Positions 49,463 through 61,100 of a stretch of DNA of 64,000 bases are shown piece after piece (within the stretch, counting starts at the first letter, position 1; each line of letters opens with the position of its first letter). The stretch is from Toxorhynchites rutilus septentrionalis. Lineage: Eukaryota > Arthropoda > Insecta > Diptera > Culicidae. Below the pieces are notes generated by a model, which saw nothing but the letters and a program-made list of their open reading frames with translations, made no database searches and was not told the origin of the DNA. The stretch covers positions 112,954,716-113,018,715 of the forward strand of contig NC_073745.1 of the NCBI RefSeq assembly GCF_029784135.1, read 5' to 3'. The translations under genes were made by a program, and so were the position numbers.

Positions 49463-49698
49463 TACAGTAATTTACATTTAGCTAATTGGACGGACCTGCA
49501 ATGCGACATATTTAGTTGTAAACATAGAGTTCGGGGTCCAAATTATGACCCAACATGTCCCAAGCTGGATGGGAAGAAATTTTCCAACTGTGAAAACTGT
49601 ACCACTGCCATCGCAAATGTTCAATTACAGGTTAAAATCGCCTCCAATGCGACACTGAGTGGTGATTCGGCATGTCGCATTAAATGTAATTTACAGTA
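49463..49698. mobile_element. Short inverted-repeat element (MITE) between the histone copies
   Basis: TACAGTAATTTACATTTA at 49463-49480 is matched, in reverse complement with two mismatches, at 49681-49698. The ends start TA-CAGTA as in Tc1/mariner-type MITEs. The phrase ACATGTCCCAAGCTGGATGG occurs both inside (about 49552) and just outside (about 49702) the element, so the region also carries a direct duplication. Confidence 0.55.
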
Positions 49699-49853
49699 CA
49701 ACATGTCCCAAGCTGGATGGGAAGAAATTTTTCAACTGTGGAAGCTGTGGCGAATGGCAAACGCAATCGCTAAATAGGAAGGTTTAGCCGAACAAGATGG
49801 GGATATCGAGTGATAACAAAACAATAAACTCTTTAGATTAAATATGATTTTGT

Positions 49854-49869
49854 GGTCCTGACAAGGACC
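49854..49869 (-). terminator. Histone mRNA 3' stem-loop of the H2B pseudogene
   Basis: On the minus strand the sequence is GGTCCT-TGTC-AGGACC followed by ACA, 43 bases after the H2B stop. Replication-dependent histone mRNAs end in a 6-bp stem and 4-base loop of this form (GGYYCT UUUC AGRRCC, then ACCA or similar), bound by SLBP. Only one loop base differs from the consensus. Confidence 0.85.
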
Positions 49870-49912
49870 CTTTTTAGGGTTTGCTTCCGAATTAGCAGTC
49901 GGAAAACGCTCT

Positions 49913-50272
49913 TTATTTGGAGTTGGTATACTTCTTCACCGCTTTGGTACCTTCGGAAATGGCATGTAAGTTCACCGGGCAGCAACAGACTGATTGCGAT
50001 CTGAATTTTCCACGCCGTAATGGTTGACCGCTTATTGTAGTGGATCAGACGCGGGGCTTCCGCTATGATACACTCAAAGATGCATTGACGAAGCTCATGA
50101 CGCTCATCGCCTTCGATGATAAACCGGTGTCGGAATGATCCTGATTCAGCACCTTATGATGTAGATAGCATATGATTCCTTCTTCTTCTTCTTGTCGATT
50201 TTCGAGATATTCTTCTGCGCCGTGCCGAACTTTTTGGCGGCTTTTCCACTATTCCACTAGCCTTCGGAGCCT
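49913..50272 (-). pseudogene. Histone H2B pseudogene
   Basis: On the minus strand, with frameshifts, the frames read [36 protein letters not shown], a stop in place of YKVLK, then [29 protein letters not shown] and [14 protein letters not shown] followed by TAA at 49913-49915. This is the complete order of H2B landmarks from N-terminus to C-terminus, about the normal length. At least three indels and one stop disable it. Its 5' end faces the H2A copy B across roughly 290 bases, the arrangement of a genuine histone pair. The 3' stem-loop is retained. Confidence 0.88.
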
Positions 50273-50559
50273 TCGTTGTTTGTTAGAAACAACTGCATGT
50301 GAATGCAACAAGCGAACAATTCGTAATGAATGTATTTTTTTGCCATCGCTGCCTTTTAACGCTCATTCGTTCGTCTCGTTGGACTCGCCCCTTTGGCTGA
50401 GTCTGCCGATTTGTCTCTATCCTGTGAGCGTGTACCGCTAAAGTACAAAACGCGCGGACCCGCTGAAAAATATATCATTCTCTTTCAAATTGTAAATCAG
50501 TGTGGTTGTATGGCATCGTTTCACATCGCATCGCATAACATCAACAAAGCAACACAAGC
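50273..50559. promoter_or_regulatory. Divergent promoter region between H2B and H2A pseudogenes
   Basis: Shared upstream region of two divergent histone pseudogenes. It is CpG-richer than its surroundings and includes AAAAATATATCATT about 80 bases before the H2A similarity. No clean TATA or CCAAT pair is evident, so I call it only from position. Confidence 0.4.
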
Positions 50560-50985
50560 AGCAACGTGGACGTGTGGACGTCACAAAGGAGGACAAGTTA
50601 AGGGAAAGGCAAAGTCCCACTCGAACCGTGCAGGTTTGCAGTTCTCTGTTGGTCGCATTCACTGATTGCTCCGCAAGGGTAACCAGGCCGAATGGATTGG
50701 TACCGGAGTACCAGTATACCTAACAGCAGTTATAGAGTTTCGGCCGCCGGAGTGCTCGAGTTGGCTTGCAAAGCTGTTCACGACAATAAGAAAACCCACC
50801 TACAGAACATACCACATTCGATTTGGTGGCAACAACTAGTTTCAGCTAGTGGCAAACGCAATCGCAAAACGGCAGCAGGTAGAAGATGGAAAAAGTTTGT
50901 TTATACAGACTGCTTTGGTGGCAAAACCAGCCACCGTAAAACACGGCGCGTTATTAAAAGTTATTATTCACAATACCAATACATT
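50560..50985 (+). pseudogene. Histone H2A pseudogene, copy B
   Basis: The start codon is lost, but [20 protein letters not shown] then VGRIH, an in-frame stop, LLRKGNQAEWIGTGVPVYLTA, a frameshift, then GVLELACKAVHDNKKTH follow the H2A core ([36 protein letters not shown]) to about 50795. After KKTH the H2A similarity ends exactly as in copy A, and the same non-histone segment follows (ASGKRNRKTAAG). It lies opposite the H2B pseudogene at 49913, the divergent arrangement of insect H2A/H2B pairs. It is dead: stop, frameshift and missing C-terminus. Confidence 0.87.
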
Positions 50986-51160
50986 CTAAAGTGACATAAT
51001 ATGACATATAATATGAACTGAATTATTTTGTTTATGCTTGTTTTTGAACTTATTGGTGGTTGGGGTCTTTTAAATTGATCATTCAGTTTTCACAAACCCA
51101 TGCATGGTTTCCGAATTAAAAGTGGCTTCAAATTACAACACATTGTATGCAGGATGGCAT

Positions 51161-52834
51161 TAACGAATTTTCTCGGTAGCAAGAACTGCTTTCTTTGGTT
51201 GATAACTGATGTTGAAAATAGACTGACGTTACATCTGCATTGTATAGAAAAATAACTAAGGAGCAACATGATGAGCTATGTATTTCCTGCTGCTCTGTTC
51301 TTATTTTAAAGGACTTTAATCCGTAGGTCATCCGTCCCTGTATTTACTGTTGGTTTTTCAGAACGCTTATAGCTCGTTTATTTCTCGACAGATCGTAGAG
51401 TTCGTCTCCAAAACCTCAGTTCTTTTTTATTTTTATTTACTTTGTTTGCGGAGACTACAAATCTTACAATTCATTCGTCTCCGAAACCACAGTTTAAGGT
51501 ATGGTAATGTGCTCAATAGTGAAATATATGATAGTGATTGAGCTGATGACCACCTATGCATTCCCTATCACAGCCATCATTTTGATTGTACGATATGTGC
51601 ATACGCCGGCGTTAAACATTTAATAAGTACAAAGCCTTCAGAAAAAAAATCAAGGATCAAGTTTGTAAAAAAAACGCAAAAACACTACACCAAAGGTTCT
51701 TTTCAGAACCCCTAACATGTTCATAAAGAGTTAACAGTAAACTAATCCATTTTTCAGGTAGATAGGTAGGTATTCACGTAGGAGCAGAGAATAAAACAAT
51801 ATATTTAAAATATATATTTAGCAAAAGCTGTCCCCGTTGTATAGTCCTACGTCACTCCAGTTATGTCCCCGACATTACCCACCCGTCTTTTATTCACGAA
51901 TGAAGGAATTATATTTTTCCCAGTATCGGATGAATTCTCTTCTGTTGAAACTCAACACCATATCTGTCATAATGAGTATAACACAAGAGTCGAGACGCAT
52001 GAGCTTTGTCTGGTATATTGATCGAAAACAGCATGAACGAATTTCGAAAAGCCTGCATTCAGGCACTTCCATTACTGTCAATAATTTCAGGTGGTTATCA
52101 CGAACGTTAAGTTGATCTTCATCGCTTGCAGTGAATTTTTATTGAAAACGTGTCACCCATTGCACATATAAATGGTGGTGTATGCCATTTCCGGGCAATC
52201 GTGAGTAGATTCATAAAACGTAGCAAGAGTTATTCTATACATTCCATTGCCGAACTCGACAAAAAAAAGAATTTTGAGTGATGGATTGCCATCCTTTACC
52301 ATTAATCGATTTTACTCTCAATTGATGACGTTGAATTTTATGCTTTAATTTTCACTAACACGCAATGATCTTCATTTCCCACCTTACGAATACCATGACG
52401 AAAAGGAAGGTGCAAATGAAAAATGAACTTCATGGCAAGCTGATGTTGATGTTCATTCCACTGGGGTTCATTGACAGTGTTGTTTCAAATTTATCGACTC
52501 TCGCTTGAGCAGTAGGTTATCAATACAAGGAAGGCAGCATTTCGCTGAATTTGAATGTCGTGAACGTGAATATTTTCAGCACTGCCCAGGATAAACTGTT
52601 ATAAAGGAATGTATTCTAACAAAGGGTATTTTCTAGTAGGTTCATTTTTCATTCGTATAGCGCCTGAAGTAGAATATTTTACACGGCTCACGGCTGATAT
52701 TGAGGTTTGAAACATTTAAAATCAGGAATCACAACACCAGTTGTACCTTGGGATTGACCAAAAGTACAAAAATGTATTTATATCAAAATGCAGATAATTT
52801 ATTGTGCTTTTCAGAAAAAAATACTAATAAAATT
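51161..52834. other. Spacer with repeat fragments
   Basis: GAACGCTTATAGCTCGTTTA near 51360 resembles part of the 48.3-kb repeat, and TAGTCCTACGTCACTCCAG near 51840 is a half palindrome. Nothing else is identified. Confidence 0.4.
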
Positions 52835-53130
52835 ATTTCTTTACAGTTTTGGTGAATTTTCATACATTTCTACCTTAATCCTCAATCAAAGTTTGGATTT
52901 TCTGTTGGACAACCTCAACGGCCATATTATTCCACGATCTTATTATGTTTGCAGCATACCTAGCCACTTTGGCTTCCTTCTTCAATTTCGGCTTTACCTT
53001 TGCGCAATATTTTTCGATTGGGTGGAATTGGGACAATCGGGAGGATTAAGGTCTTTTTCAGTAATTGTGGTCAACCTGTAGAGTCTGATAAGAAAGTGAC
53101 GAAACAACGAATGAACAGCAGAAGATCCAG
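52835..53130 (-). pseudogene. Tc1/mariner-superfamily transposase relic with NPPDCP motif
   Basis: Minus-strand frames read LNPPDCPNSTQSKNIAQR, then KAEIEEGS and IIRSWNNMAVEVVQQKIQTL. The pattern NPPNCPQLRPIE.YWA..K is the region of the third catalytic residue in one branch of IS630-Tc1-mariner transposases. PIE is replaced (QSK), so the site is dead. Frameshifts are frequent. Confidence 0.6.
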
Positions 53131-53402
53131 TACCCAAAGTACCCGATTCCGAAAACGGGAAAGATGACTCGATTATTGTAGAGCACGTTAAGAATGGAAT
53201 TGGAAACAATTCTGGATGAGTTCTCATCGCTTTCATTCTAAAGTCAGTGAAACCAAAATAAGAAAAAAAACTTTTGGAATATTAGAGTCAATGCTGAATA
53301 TGAAAATCAACGCTTGAAGTATAACAAATACAACCTGATGGCTGCTTGTGAAGTACCGTGACGGCTTTCCGAACGGGAAATCGTTTATACACATATTTGT
53401 GC

Positions 53403-53632
53403 GATGTCAATAGCCTGTTTTGAAAGTAATTTTAAAGCTATTGAAACAATTTTTTGGGTCAATAAGTAACAAGCATATAATGCGTAGACATTTTATCTTT
53501 CGAATGAGGTGTTTATCATACCATTTCGTCCAGTTGTTAAGGAGGTATTAACGCTCAAAGTCTTGCTGTTACGGCGTAACGCTTTCGTTTTCAAAATTTT
53601 GAACTTAGAAATGAAAGACGTAGTCTTACGTC
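53403..53632 (+). repeat. Second copy of the palindrome-ended repeat seen at 62311-62552
   Basis: Both copies share CAATAGCCTGTTTTGAAAG, CGTAGACATTTTATCTTTCG, ACGCTCAAA, GGCGTAACGCTTTCGTTTTC and the terminal GACGTAGT(C)CTTACGTC-like palindrome, in the same orientation, with scattered substitutions. This copy ends at the palindrome 53617-53632. Confidence 0.8.
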
Positions 53633-54394
53633 AATAGTCAGCAGCAAACGAGTTTCAATTTGTCCTGGCATCCAGAGAAGAACCGTGATCCAGAACCGTT
53701 TTGTGTTTATCGATCTAAAACACGAAGTGATGGTGGTGGTATTACATATGTAGAATTGCCGTTACTGCCTTCGCTGTGACTGCATTCAGTGCCTCTAAGA
53801 GAGGCGATGCATGACGTGCATTGGTGATCCATGAATCAATCCAATACACCATTTTCAGCCATCTTCAGCAGCTTTCATGAAATTATGGCGCTTTTCAAGG
53901 CCACCGAAGAGTTATTTCAATGCCATTCAATGAAACAGTTCGATGCATTCTGAAGAAATATCCGAAATAATAAAAAGCAGATTGATTTTTATAATTTGTT
54001 TGCCTGGAATAGTTTGTGTGATTTTATGAGTGTTTTTGGGGTCATTGTTTAGTGACTTTCGAGTCGATAATTCAATTTTCGTGAAATTATGTATTGCTTC
54101 CGGGTTAAAAGTAATGTTCAAATACAATGTATTGTAAGTCGGAGGGAAGATTTTTTTTCCCAGCAGTGGGAGCTGTGTTTGTCGGTTGAAAATCAAAGGT
54201 GAAAATTCGTGCCAAGGCGGTTGCGATAACCGTGTCCACCACAACACATCGATTTCAAATTTTCTGTTGCCGTTCTGCGAAACAAACTGCATAGTATACC
54301 TTATGCATGATAATGTTTGTTCAATTAAGCAATGTCATAATAACAAAAAAAAAAAAGTCTCAACAATTTTGGTTTCTGAAAGTCGTAAATTAGT

Positions 54395-54665
54395 TTAATC
54401 ATCGATCGAATTTCCACTTGCTGCAATTACGGCCTCCACACGCTTCTGGAGCGCGCGACAGGTCCCAATAATGTAGCCTGGATCCATTTCTCTCCAGGTA
54501 CGGATCAATGTTTGACTAAGGCTTACTGTACTCGGGTCTAGAACAGACCTTGGCCTTCATGACTCACCTAGAGCGGTAGATGTTCCTGTTCGACTTCTGA
54601 GTGCGGTTCGTGGAGTGGCACGGAGCTCCATCTTCTTGAAATGCAGCATTAGGCTTCAGGGCATA
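54395..54665 (-). pseudogene. Tc1/IS630-type transposase relic
   Basis: On the minus strand: KPNAAFQEDGAPCHSTNR (second Asp motif, Q.DGAPCH), then decayed sequence, and in another frame TWREMDPGYIIGTCRALQKR then VEAVIAASGNSIDD and a stop at 54395-54397. This is the C-terminal half of a Tc1-superfamily DDE transposase, different from the 14.7-kb Tc1 family. Frameshifts remove the third catalytic residue region. Confidence 0.75.
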
Positions 54666-54672
54666 CTGCTCT

Positions 54673-54801
54673 TTGATCCCTTTCCCGTACAACATCGAGT
54701 CTCACTCGTGGGTACTTCAATAACATAGGCCGCTAGAACGCTCAGCAGACTAGTGAAATCTCTTGATGTGTGACGTATTAAATAATACGGGAAGGGGTTA
54801 A
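54673..54801. mobile_element. TTAA-flanked MITE, copy 2 (inverted)
   Basis: Same family as 22690-22811 but in the opposite orientation, CCCTTTCCCGTACAACATCG to ACGGGAAGGGGTTAA. The left TTAA has mutated to TTGA. A related half-element, TTAACCCTTTCATTACGGC, begins just downstream at about 54812. Confidence 0.78.
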
Positions 54802-55177
54802 AAACCCAATTTAACCCTTTCATTACGGCAGTGTGCTCCGCCGAAATGCTACCCCTGTACGGAGTATTGCGCCGAAAAGTATGCACATCGCGCTGGTGTG
54901 ATCGAAGAGCAGTATGAATTTCATGTCGTCTAAAGACGACGCTCGTACACACAGCTCGTCGCGCGGATGTCGTCTATGGTTCAGAGAGGTTGTAGTGTAA
55001 GTAAAAATTGAAAAACAGGAAGTGGGTTATATCTATGGTATAACCGCAAGGGTGACGTAGGACTATCGTTGATTTAGAGATCATTTGTTTGAAGTTGAAT
55101 CTGAATTCATTCTGAATGAATGAATATTTGGGGGACTTCGAAAACGAGAGCGTTACGTTGGAGGCACAAGGTTTTAT

Positions 55178-56440
55178 GCATCCAATATTGGATACGGAAA
55201 TATCCTACTGATGGGGAAGAATAATCTTCAGAAGCTATTCTGTTAATTGCGATTGATTGAAAAATCACAAAACCAAATGTATTTGGTCACATGGATAGAA
55301 AACATTCAAATAAACTTTTTCACATGAATGTATTTTTAAATTCCTAGAGGAACTGGCAGATTATTTTCCGGATCTTTCTCGATGCTGAACGGCATCCAAA
55401 CGGGAAGAATTCCGTGCGTGTATGTGTATGTGTAGCGGCTGCTTCGATGGTCACCTTCTCTTCTCCTGAAGGATCGGCTTCTCTGTGCTCCCTCACAGTT
55501 TCAAAAAAACTGCTTGCGTTTCAGGGCAGATCTCGATCCTTCGACGTCCAGCACCCTCAGCAACGATGTTGTCTTGTCGATGTCCTCACGAAAAATGAAT
55601 GCGTCTCACCACCAGAATATCGCTTAAGTATGCTTTTTGTGCGTGATTGAATAGAGAGAAGGCGTGGTTTACGATGGCAATTTGGAAGGCAAACTAGAGG
55701 GGAATGAACTCTTTGAGCTCGGAACTTTCGGCGACTGAGCAATAATCGATTGCGGGTGCATACAATATTGGCTATGGAAATATCCTACTGATGGGGAAGA
55801 ATAATCTTCAGAAGCTATCCTTTTAATTGCGATTGATTGAAAAATCACAAAACCAAATGTATTTGGTCACAGTGTTACATGGATAGAAAACATTAAAATA
55901 AACTTTTTCATATGAATGTAATTTCAAATTCCCAGAGAAACTGGCAGATTATTTTCAGTAACGATTAGATATTTCCACATTTTCCTCGATACTGGAAGCC
56001 CACCAGTGGTTAATGCTAACTCGATAACCATCTGTTAATAGCACTTGATTGAAACATATTTGGTCACAGTGTTACATGGATGAAAACATTCAAATAAACT
56101 CTTTCACATAAATGTATTTTTAAATTCCCAGAGGAACTGGCAGATTATTTTCAGTAACGATTAGATATTTCCACATTTTCCTCGATACTGGAAGCCCACC
56201 AGTGGTTAATGCTAACTCGATAACCATCTGTTAATAGCACTTGATTGAAACTTATTTGGTCACAGTGTTACATGGATAGAAAACATTCAAATAAACTCTT
56301 TCACATGAATGTATTTTTAAATTCTCAGAGGAACTGGCAGATTATTTTCCGGATCTTTCTCGATGCTGAATGGTATCCAAACGGAAAGAATTCCGCGCGT
56401 GTATGTGTGTGTGTAGCGGCTGCTTCGAGATCTTCCCGGG
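55178..56440. repeat. Tandem and segmental repeats with a 196-bp period
   Basis: The phrase CTGGCAGATTATTTTC recurs at 55353, 55941, 56137 and 56334, giving spacings of 588, 196 and 197 bases. The units between 55941 and 56334 are nearly identical and include TTTGGTCACAGTGTTACATG and CCCACCAGTGGTTAATGC. The block from GAAATATCCTACTGATGGGG onward (55200 and 55776) and the GTGTAGCGGCTGCTTCGA block (55431 and 56412) are also duplicated. This is a short satellite-like expansion inside the inverted-repeat element. Confidence 0.8.
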
Positions 56441-56764
56441 GAACCGTTTGTGGCAGTTCCTTCCCTGATCTCATCGGAGAAGGACGTGTTTTTCTTTCGC
56501 TGCAGAGTGGAAAGGAAGTATCAAGTTTTTTTTTCTATTACTCTTTTGCTACCTATTTTTTAAAAATTGTGTTTTATTTTTTTAATTGTGCACCCATCGA
56601 CTACCTGGACTAACATCGTCACCGGCTTACAGTCAGCTACCCAGCTTGTTGGAGTTACTCTTCGAAAACAGGTAGGCTAAGTTCTGCTTTTTCCTACCCT
56701 TTTTTGCTTTTCCTTCCTGTTTTTATCGTCCTCATTAACAAGAAATTAATTTCTTGCTTTCACA

Positions 56765-58100
56765 ATGGAAGTGAATGTTACTAAACACCACAGTCCCCCT
56801 GCCCCTCCCATTCCTAATAATGAATCAACTATCCCGGAGCCGGGGAACCCCGATCCACCACCAAAATCAGCTCCTCGGATTAAGTCCTATCCTGAAGATT
56901 CCGATGGACCTTACAATGTTTATTTTCGCCCCGTCAGAAAGCTTTGAGAATTTTGACAATAGCCAGAGAACTCAAAAAGAATTTCAGCACGGTCGATTCG
57001 ATAAAACTAATTAGACAGAACAAGCTTCGCGTGGTTGTCAAAGACCGCAAGCGAGCCACTGAGATAACGCAGTGCTAACTTTTTACGGAGGAATATTTTA
57101 TATTCCTTCAAAAGACGTTGAAATTGATGGTGTCATCATCGACCCTAGTCTAACGTGTGAAGAAATATTACGCGAAGGAAAAGGTCGATTCAAGAATGCC
57201 AATATTGATCATCTGAAGATACTTGCTTGCAAGAAATTGCATTCGGTATCTCATTCCGAAGAAGGGAAAGAGTATATCGAATCAGGTTCGTTTCGAGTAA
57301 CCTTTCCCGGAAAAGCTCTTCCACAATTTGTGGAAATTGAAAAGGTTTTGCTTCCGGTGCGCCTTTACGTACCTATAGTGATGAGCTGTACGAAATGCAA
57401 GCAATTGGGACATACAGACTCCCACTGCAGCAACAAGATACGTTGTGCAAAATGTGGGGGGATGCATGAGGATAAATCATGCTCTGAAGATGCCAATAAC
57501 TGCATTTTCTGCAAAGGAGAAGTACACGATCTTTCTGCGTGTCCAGCGTTTAAATCGCGGGAGGCAAAAGTTAAGAACTCTCTCAAACAACGATCCAAGA
57601 CGACCTATGCTGAAATGCTCAAAAGGCCTGTGGCAAAAGAGACACCTAATCCTGGAGCACAAGAGAACCCTTATGCAATTCTGCCAACCGATGATTGTGA
57701 AAATTTTACTTCCATTGAAGAAGCATTCATGTCAATACCGGGAGGCTCAAGAAAAAGAAAAACTTCTGCTCCTCTTACTCCTCCGACTCCTCGTAAGAAG
57801 CAAGAAAACTTTAAACCAACTGAGAAATCCTCTGGAAGTGATAAAACTCCAAAACAAACACCTCCAAAGCAAACACCTCCTGGTTTTACTTCCCCGAGAA
57901 CACAAAAAGACGTGAACACTTCGTCCGTGTCTTCCAAAGCTGGGTTATTTTCCCTTCCAAGTATTGCGAGTCACATTCTAGATGCTTTAAACATTCCCGA
58001 TCCCCTCAAAAGTATTATCATTAGTTTGGTTCCTGCATTATTTGCATTCTTGACAGAAAAATGGCCCCTCCTTGCAACCATTTTCTCTCTCGGTGCCTAA
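56765..58100 (+). pseudogene. ORF1 (gag-like nucleic-acid-binding protein) of the I-clade element, frameshifted
   Basis: Starts at ATG 56765 with a proline-rich head (SPPAPPIP). The frame is lost near 56940: the continuing sense frame (LRILTIARELKKNFSTVDSI) lies one frame over, then meets a stop near 57073, and the main frame resumes upstream of PSKDVEIDG and runs to 58100. Three zinc knuckles are visible: CTKCKQLGHTDSHC, CAKCGGMHEDKSC and CIFCKGEVHDLSAC. A Pro/Thr/Lys-rich linker and a hydrophobic C-terminus (LFAFLTEKWPLLATIF) follow. Such proteins coat the element RNA in the ribonucleoprotein and escort it to the nucleus. At least two indels mean this copy cannot make the full protein. Confidence 0.85.
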
Positions 58101-61100
58101 TTGTTCTATAAGCGATATAGATACAATTAAAGTTATTCAATGGAACTGCAGAAGTATTAAACCCAAAATCGAATCGTTAAAATTTTTAGTCAACAATATA
58201 AGTTCTGACGTATTTGCTCTTTGTGATACATGGCTTACTCCTGATGAGGGCTTGAATTTTCATGATTTTAACATTATCCGTTTAGACCGAAGAGACTCAC
58301 ACGGTGGCGTTCTTTTGGGGATCAAAAAATGCCATTCCTTCTATAAAATCCCATTACCATCGCTTCTAGGAATCGAGGTAGTTGCTTGTCAAACCACGAT
58401 AAGGGGAAAAGACCTATGCATTGCTTCTGTATATATTCCTCCCAGAGTTGGAATTTCACGCAACCAACTCGATGGAATTATCGAGATTTTACCTGAACCC
58501 AAGTTAATATTGGGTGATTTCAATTCACATGGTGTGGCCTGGGGGGCACTATATGATGATAACCGTTCCTCAATCATCTACGATCTATGCGATAATTTCA
58601 ATTTATCAATTTTGAACACTGGCGAAGCTACAAGAGTACCCAAGCCCCCTGCAAGAGAAAGTACACTAGACTTGTCACTCTGTTCGTCTACTTTATCGTT
58701 AGATTGTATGTGGGAAGTAATCCAAGATCCTCACGGTAGCGATCACTTACCAATCCTTGTTTCTATTGCCAATGAAATGTGTCCACAGAAATTGGTCGAA
58801 GTTGTATACGATCTTACCCATAATATTGACTGGGAGAAATTTGCTAGTACTATATCAGAGAGCATCAATTCGACTCCAGAACTTCCACCTCTAGAAGAAT
58901 ATGATTTTACTGCTAGTTTGATTTACCACACTGCCATTCAAGCTCAAACGAAACGTTTCCCTGGTGCAAAACTTCGCCGACGCCCTGGTGCTCCTTGGTG
59001 GGACAAAGAGTGCTCGGATGCTTATTTCAATAAATCCTCTGCTTTCAAAATTTTTCGCAAAAATGGCTCAATGGAAAATTTTGATAAGTATGAACTTTTG
59101 GAGACCAAATTCAAAAATCTTATTGGAGCGAAAAAACGCAGTTATTGGCGACGATATGTCAATGGTTTGTCAAGGGAAACATCTATGAGTACCCTGTGGA
59201 ACACAGCCAGGTGTTTGCGAAACAAAAACCATACAAACGAAAACAAAGAGTATTCAGACCGATGGATTCTTGATTTTGCCAAAAAAGTATGTCCAGATTT
59301 TGTCCCTGCAGAAGACATATCTCGTAATACATCGTCTTCCAATAGTAATAACGAGACATTGTTTTCTATGACTGAATTCTCACTTGCACTTCTTTCGTGC
59401 AATAATTCAGCTCCTGGTTCCGATGGAATCAAATTTAATCTTTTGAAGAACCTTCCAAACGTTGCTAAGAAACGTTTATTAAGGTTATTTAATAAGTTTA
59501 TTGAGCAAAATATTGTCCCTATCGAGTGGAAACAAGTGAGAGTAATAGCCATTCAAAAGCCGAATAAGCCAGCTTCCCACCATAACTCATACAGACCAAT
59601 AGCCATGCTATCTTGCATCCGTAAGTTATTGGAAAAAATGATACTCCGACGTTTAGACGCATGGGTTGAAGAGAATAACTTTTTATCAGATACGCAGTTC
59701 GGTTTCCGCAAGGGCAAAGGGACAAATGATTGTCTTGCGTTACTTGCTTCGGAAATTCAGACGACCTTTGGCAATAAAAAACAGATGGCTTCTGTTTTCT
59801 TAGACATTAAAGGGGCGTTTGACTCAGTATCAATAAGAATTTTATCCGATAAACTTCACAACCATGGATTTTCACCAATTTTAAACAACTTTTTGTTTAA
59901 TCTGTTATCCGAAAAGCACATGCACTTTTCTCATGGAAATTGTGCCGTTTCTAGGACTAGCTACATAGGTCTCCCTCAAGGTTCTTGCTTAAGTCCTCTT
60001 CTGTATAATTTCTATATTAATGATATAGATGATCATCTTGCAGATGGATGTACTTTGAGGCAACTGGCAGATGATAGTGTTGTATCCATATCAGGTACTA
60101 GAACTATTGATTTGCAAAGACCGCTGTCTACATGGGCTGTGAATCTAGGTATTGAATTCTCAACTGAGAAAACAGAAATGGTTGTTTTTTCTAGGAAGCA
60201 CCAACCTCCCGAACTTCTGCTTCAATTGTTCAACAAAACCATCGTTCAATCCACAAGCTTCAAATATCTTGGAGTTTGGTTTGATGCTAAATGTACATGG
60301 GGAAAACATATTGCGTATCTGAATAAAAAATGTCAACAGAGAACAAATTTTCTCCGGACAGTTACTGGAACATGGTGGGGTGCTCATCCAGAAGACCTAA
60401 TACGGCTGTACAAAACTACAATTCTGTCAGTCATGGAATATGGTTCGTTTTGTTTCCGTTCGGCTGCTAAAACCCACATCATTAAACTGGAGAGGATACA
60501 GTATCGTTGCTTGCGTTTAGCCTTAGGGTGCATGCAATCAACACACAACATGAGCCTTGAAGTCTTGGCAGGTGTTTTACCATTGCAGGTTCGGTTTTGC
60601 GAACTGTCCTATCGCTTCTTAATCCGAAGCGAAATCATGAACCCATTAGTAATTGAGAATTGTGAGAAGCTTCTCGAGTTGAACCAACGGTCGAGATCCA
60701 TGGATCTGTACTCTCATTACATTTCTCAAGAAATAAAACCTTCAGCAGTCAATAATGTAAGCTTTCCAAACTTTTGCAGATCTTCCTTTGATTTCGATCT
60801 TTCTATGAAGGACGAAACTCGAGACATTTCAGATCATCTTCGATCATCGTTAATCCCTAATATTTTCGCTTCAAAATATAACCATATCAATTCTTCGAGA
60901 ATGTTTTTCACTGATGGTTCAAGAATCAACGGATCCACTGGTTTTGGTATCTTTAATGAACATTACACTAGCTTTCATAAACTTGAAGACCCTTGTTAAG
61001 TGTATGTTGCCGAACTGGCTGCAATATATCATTCAATTAAGACCATTGAATCCTTACCACCTGATCACTATTTTATTTTCTCGGATAGTCTTAGCAGTAT

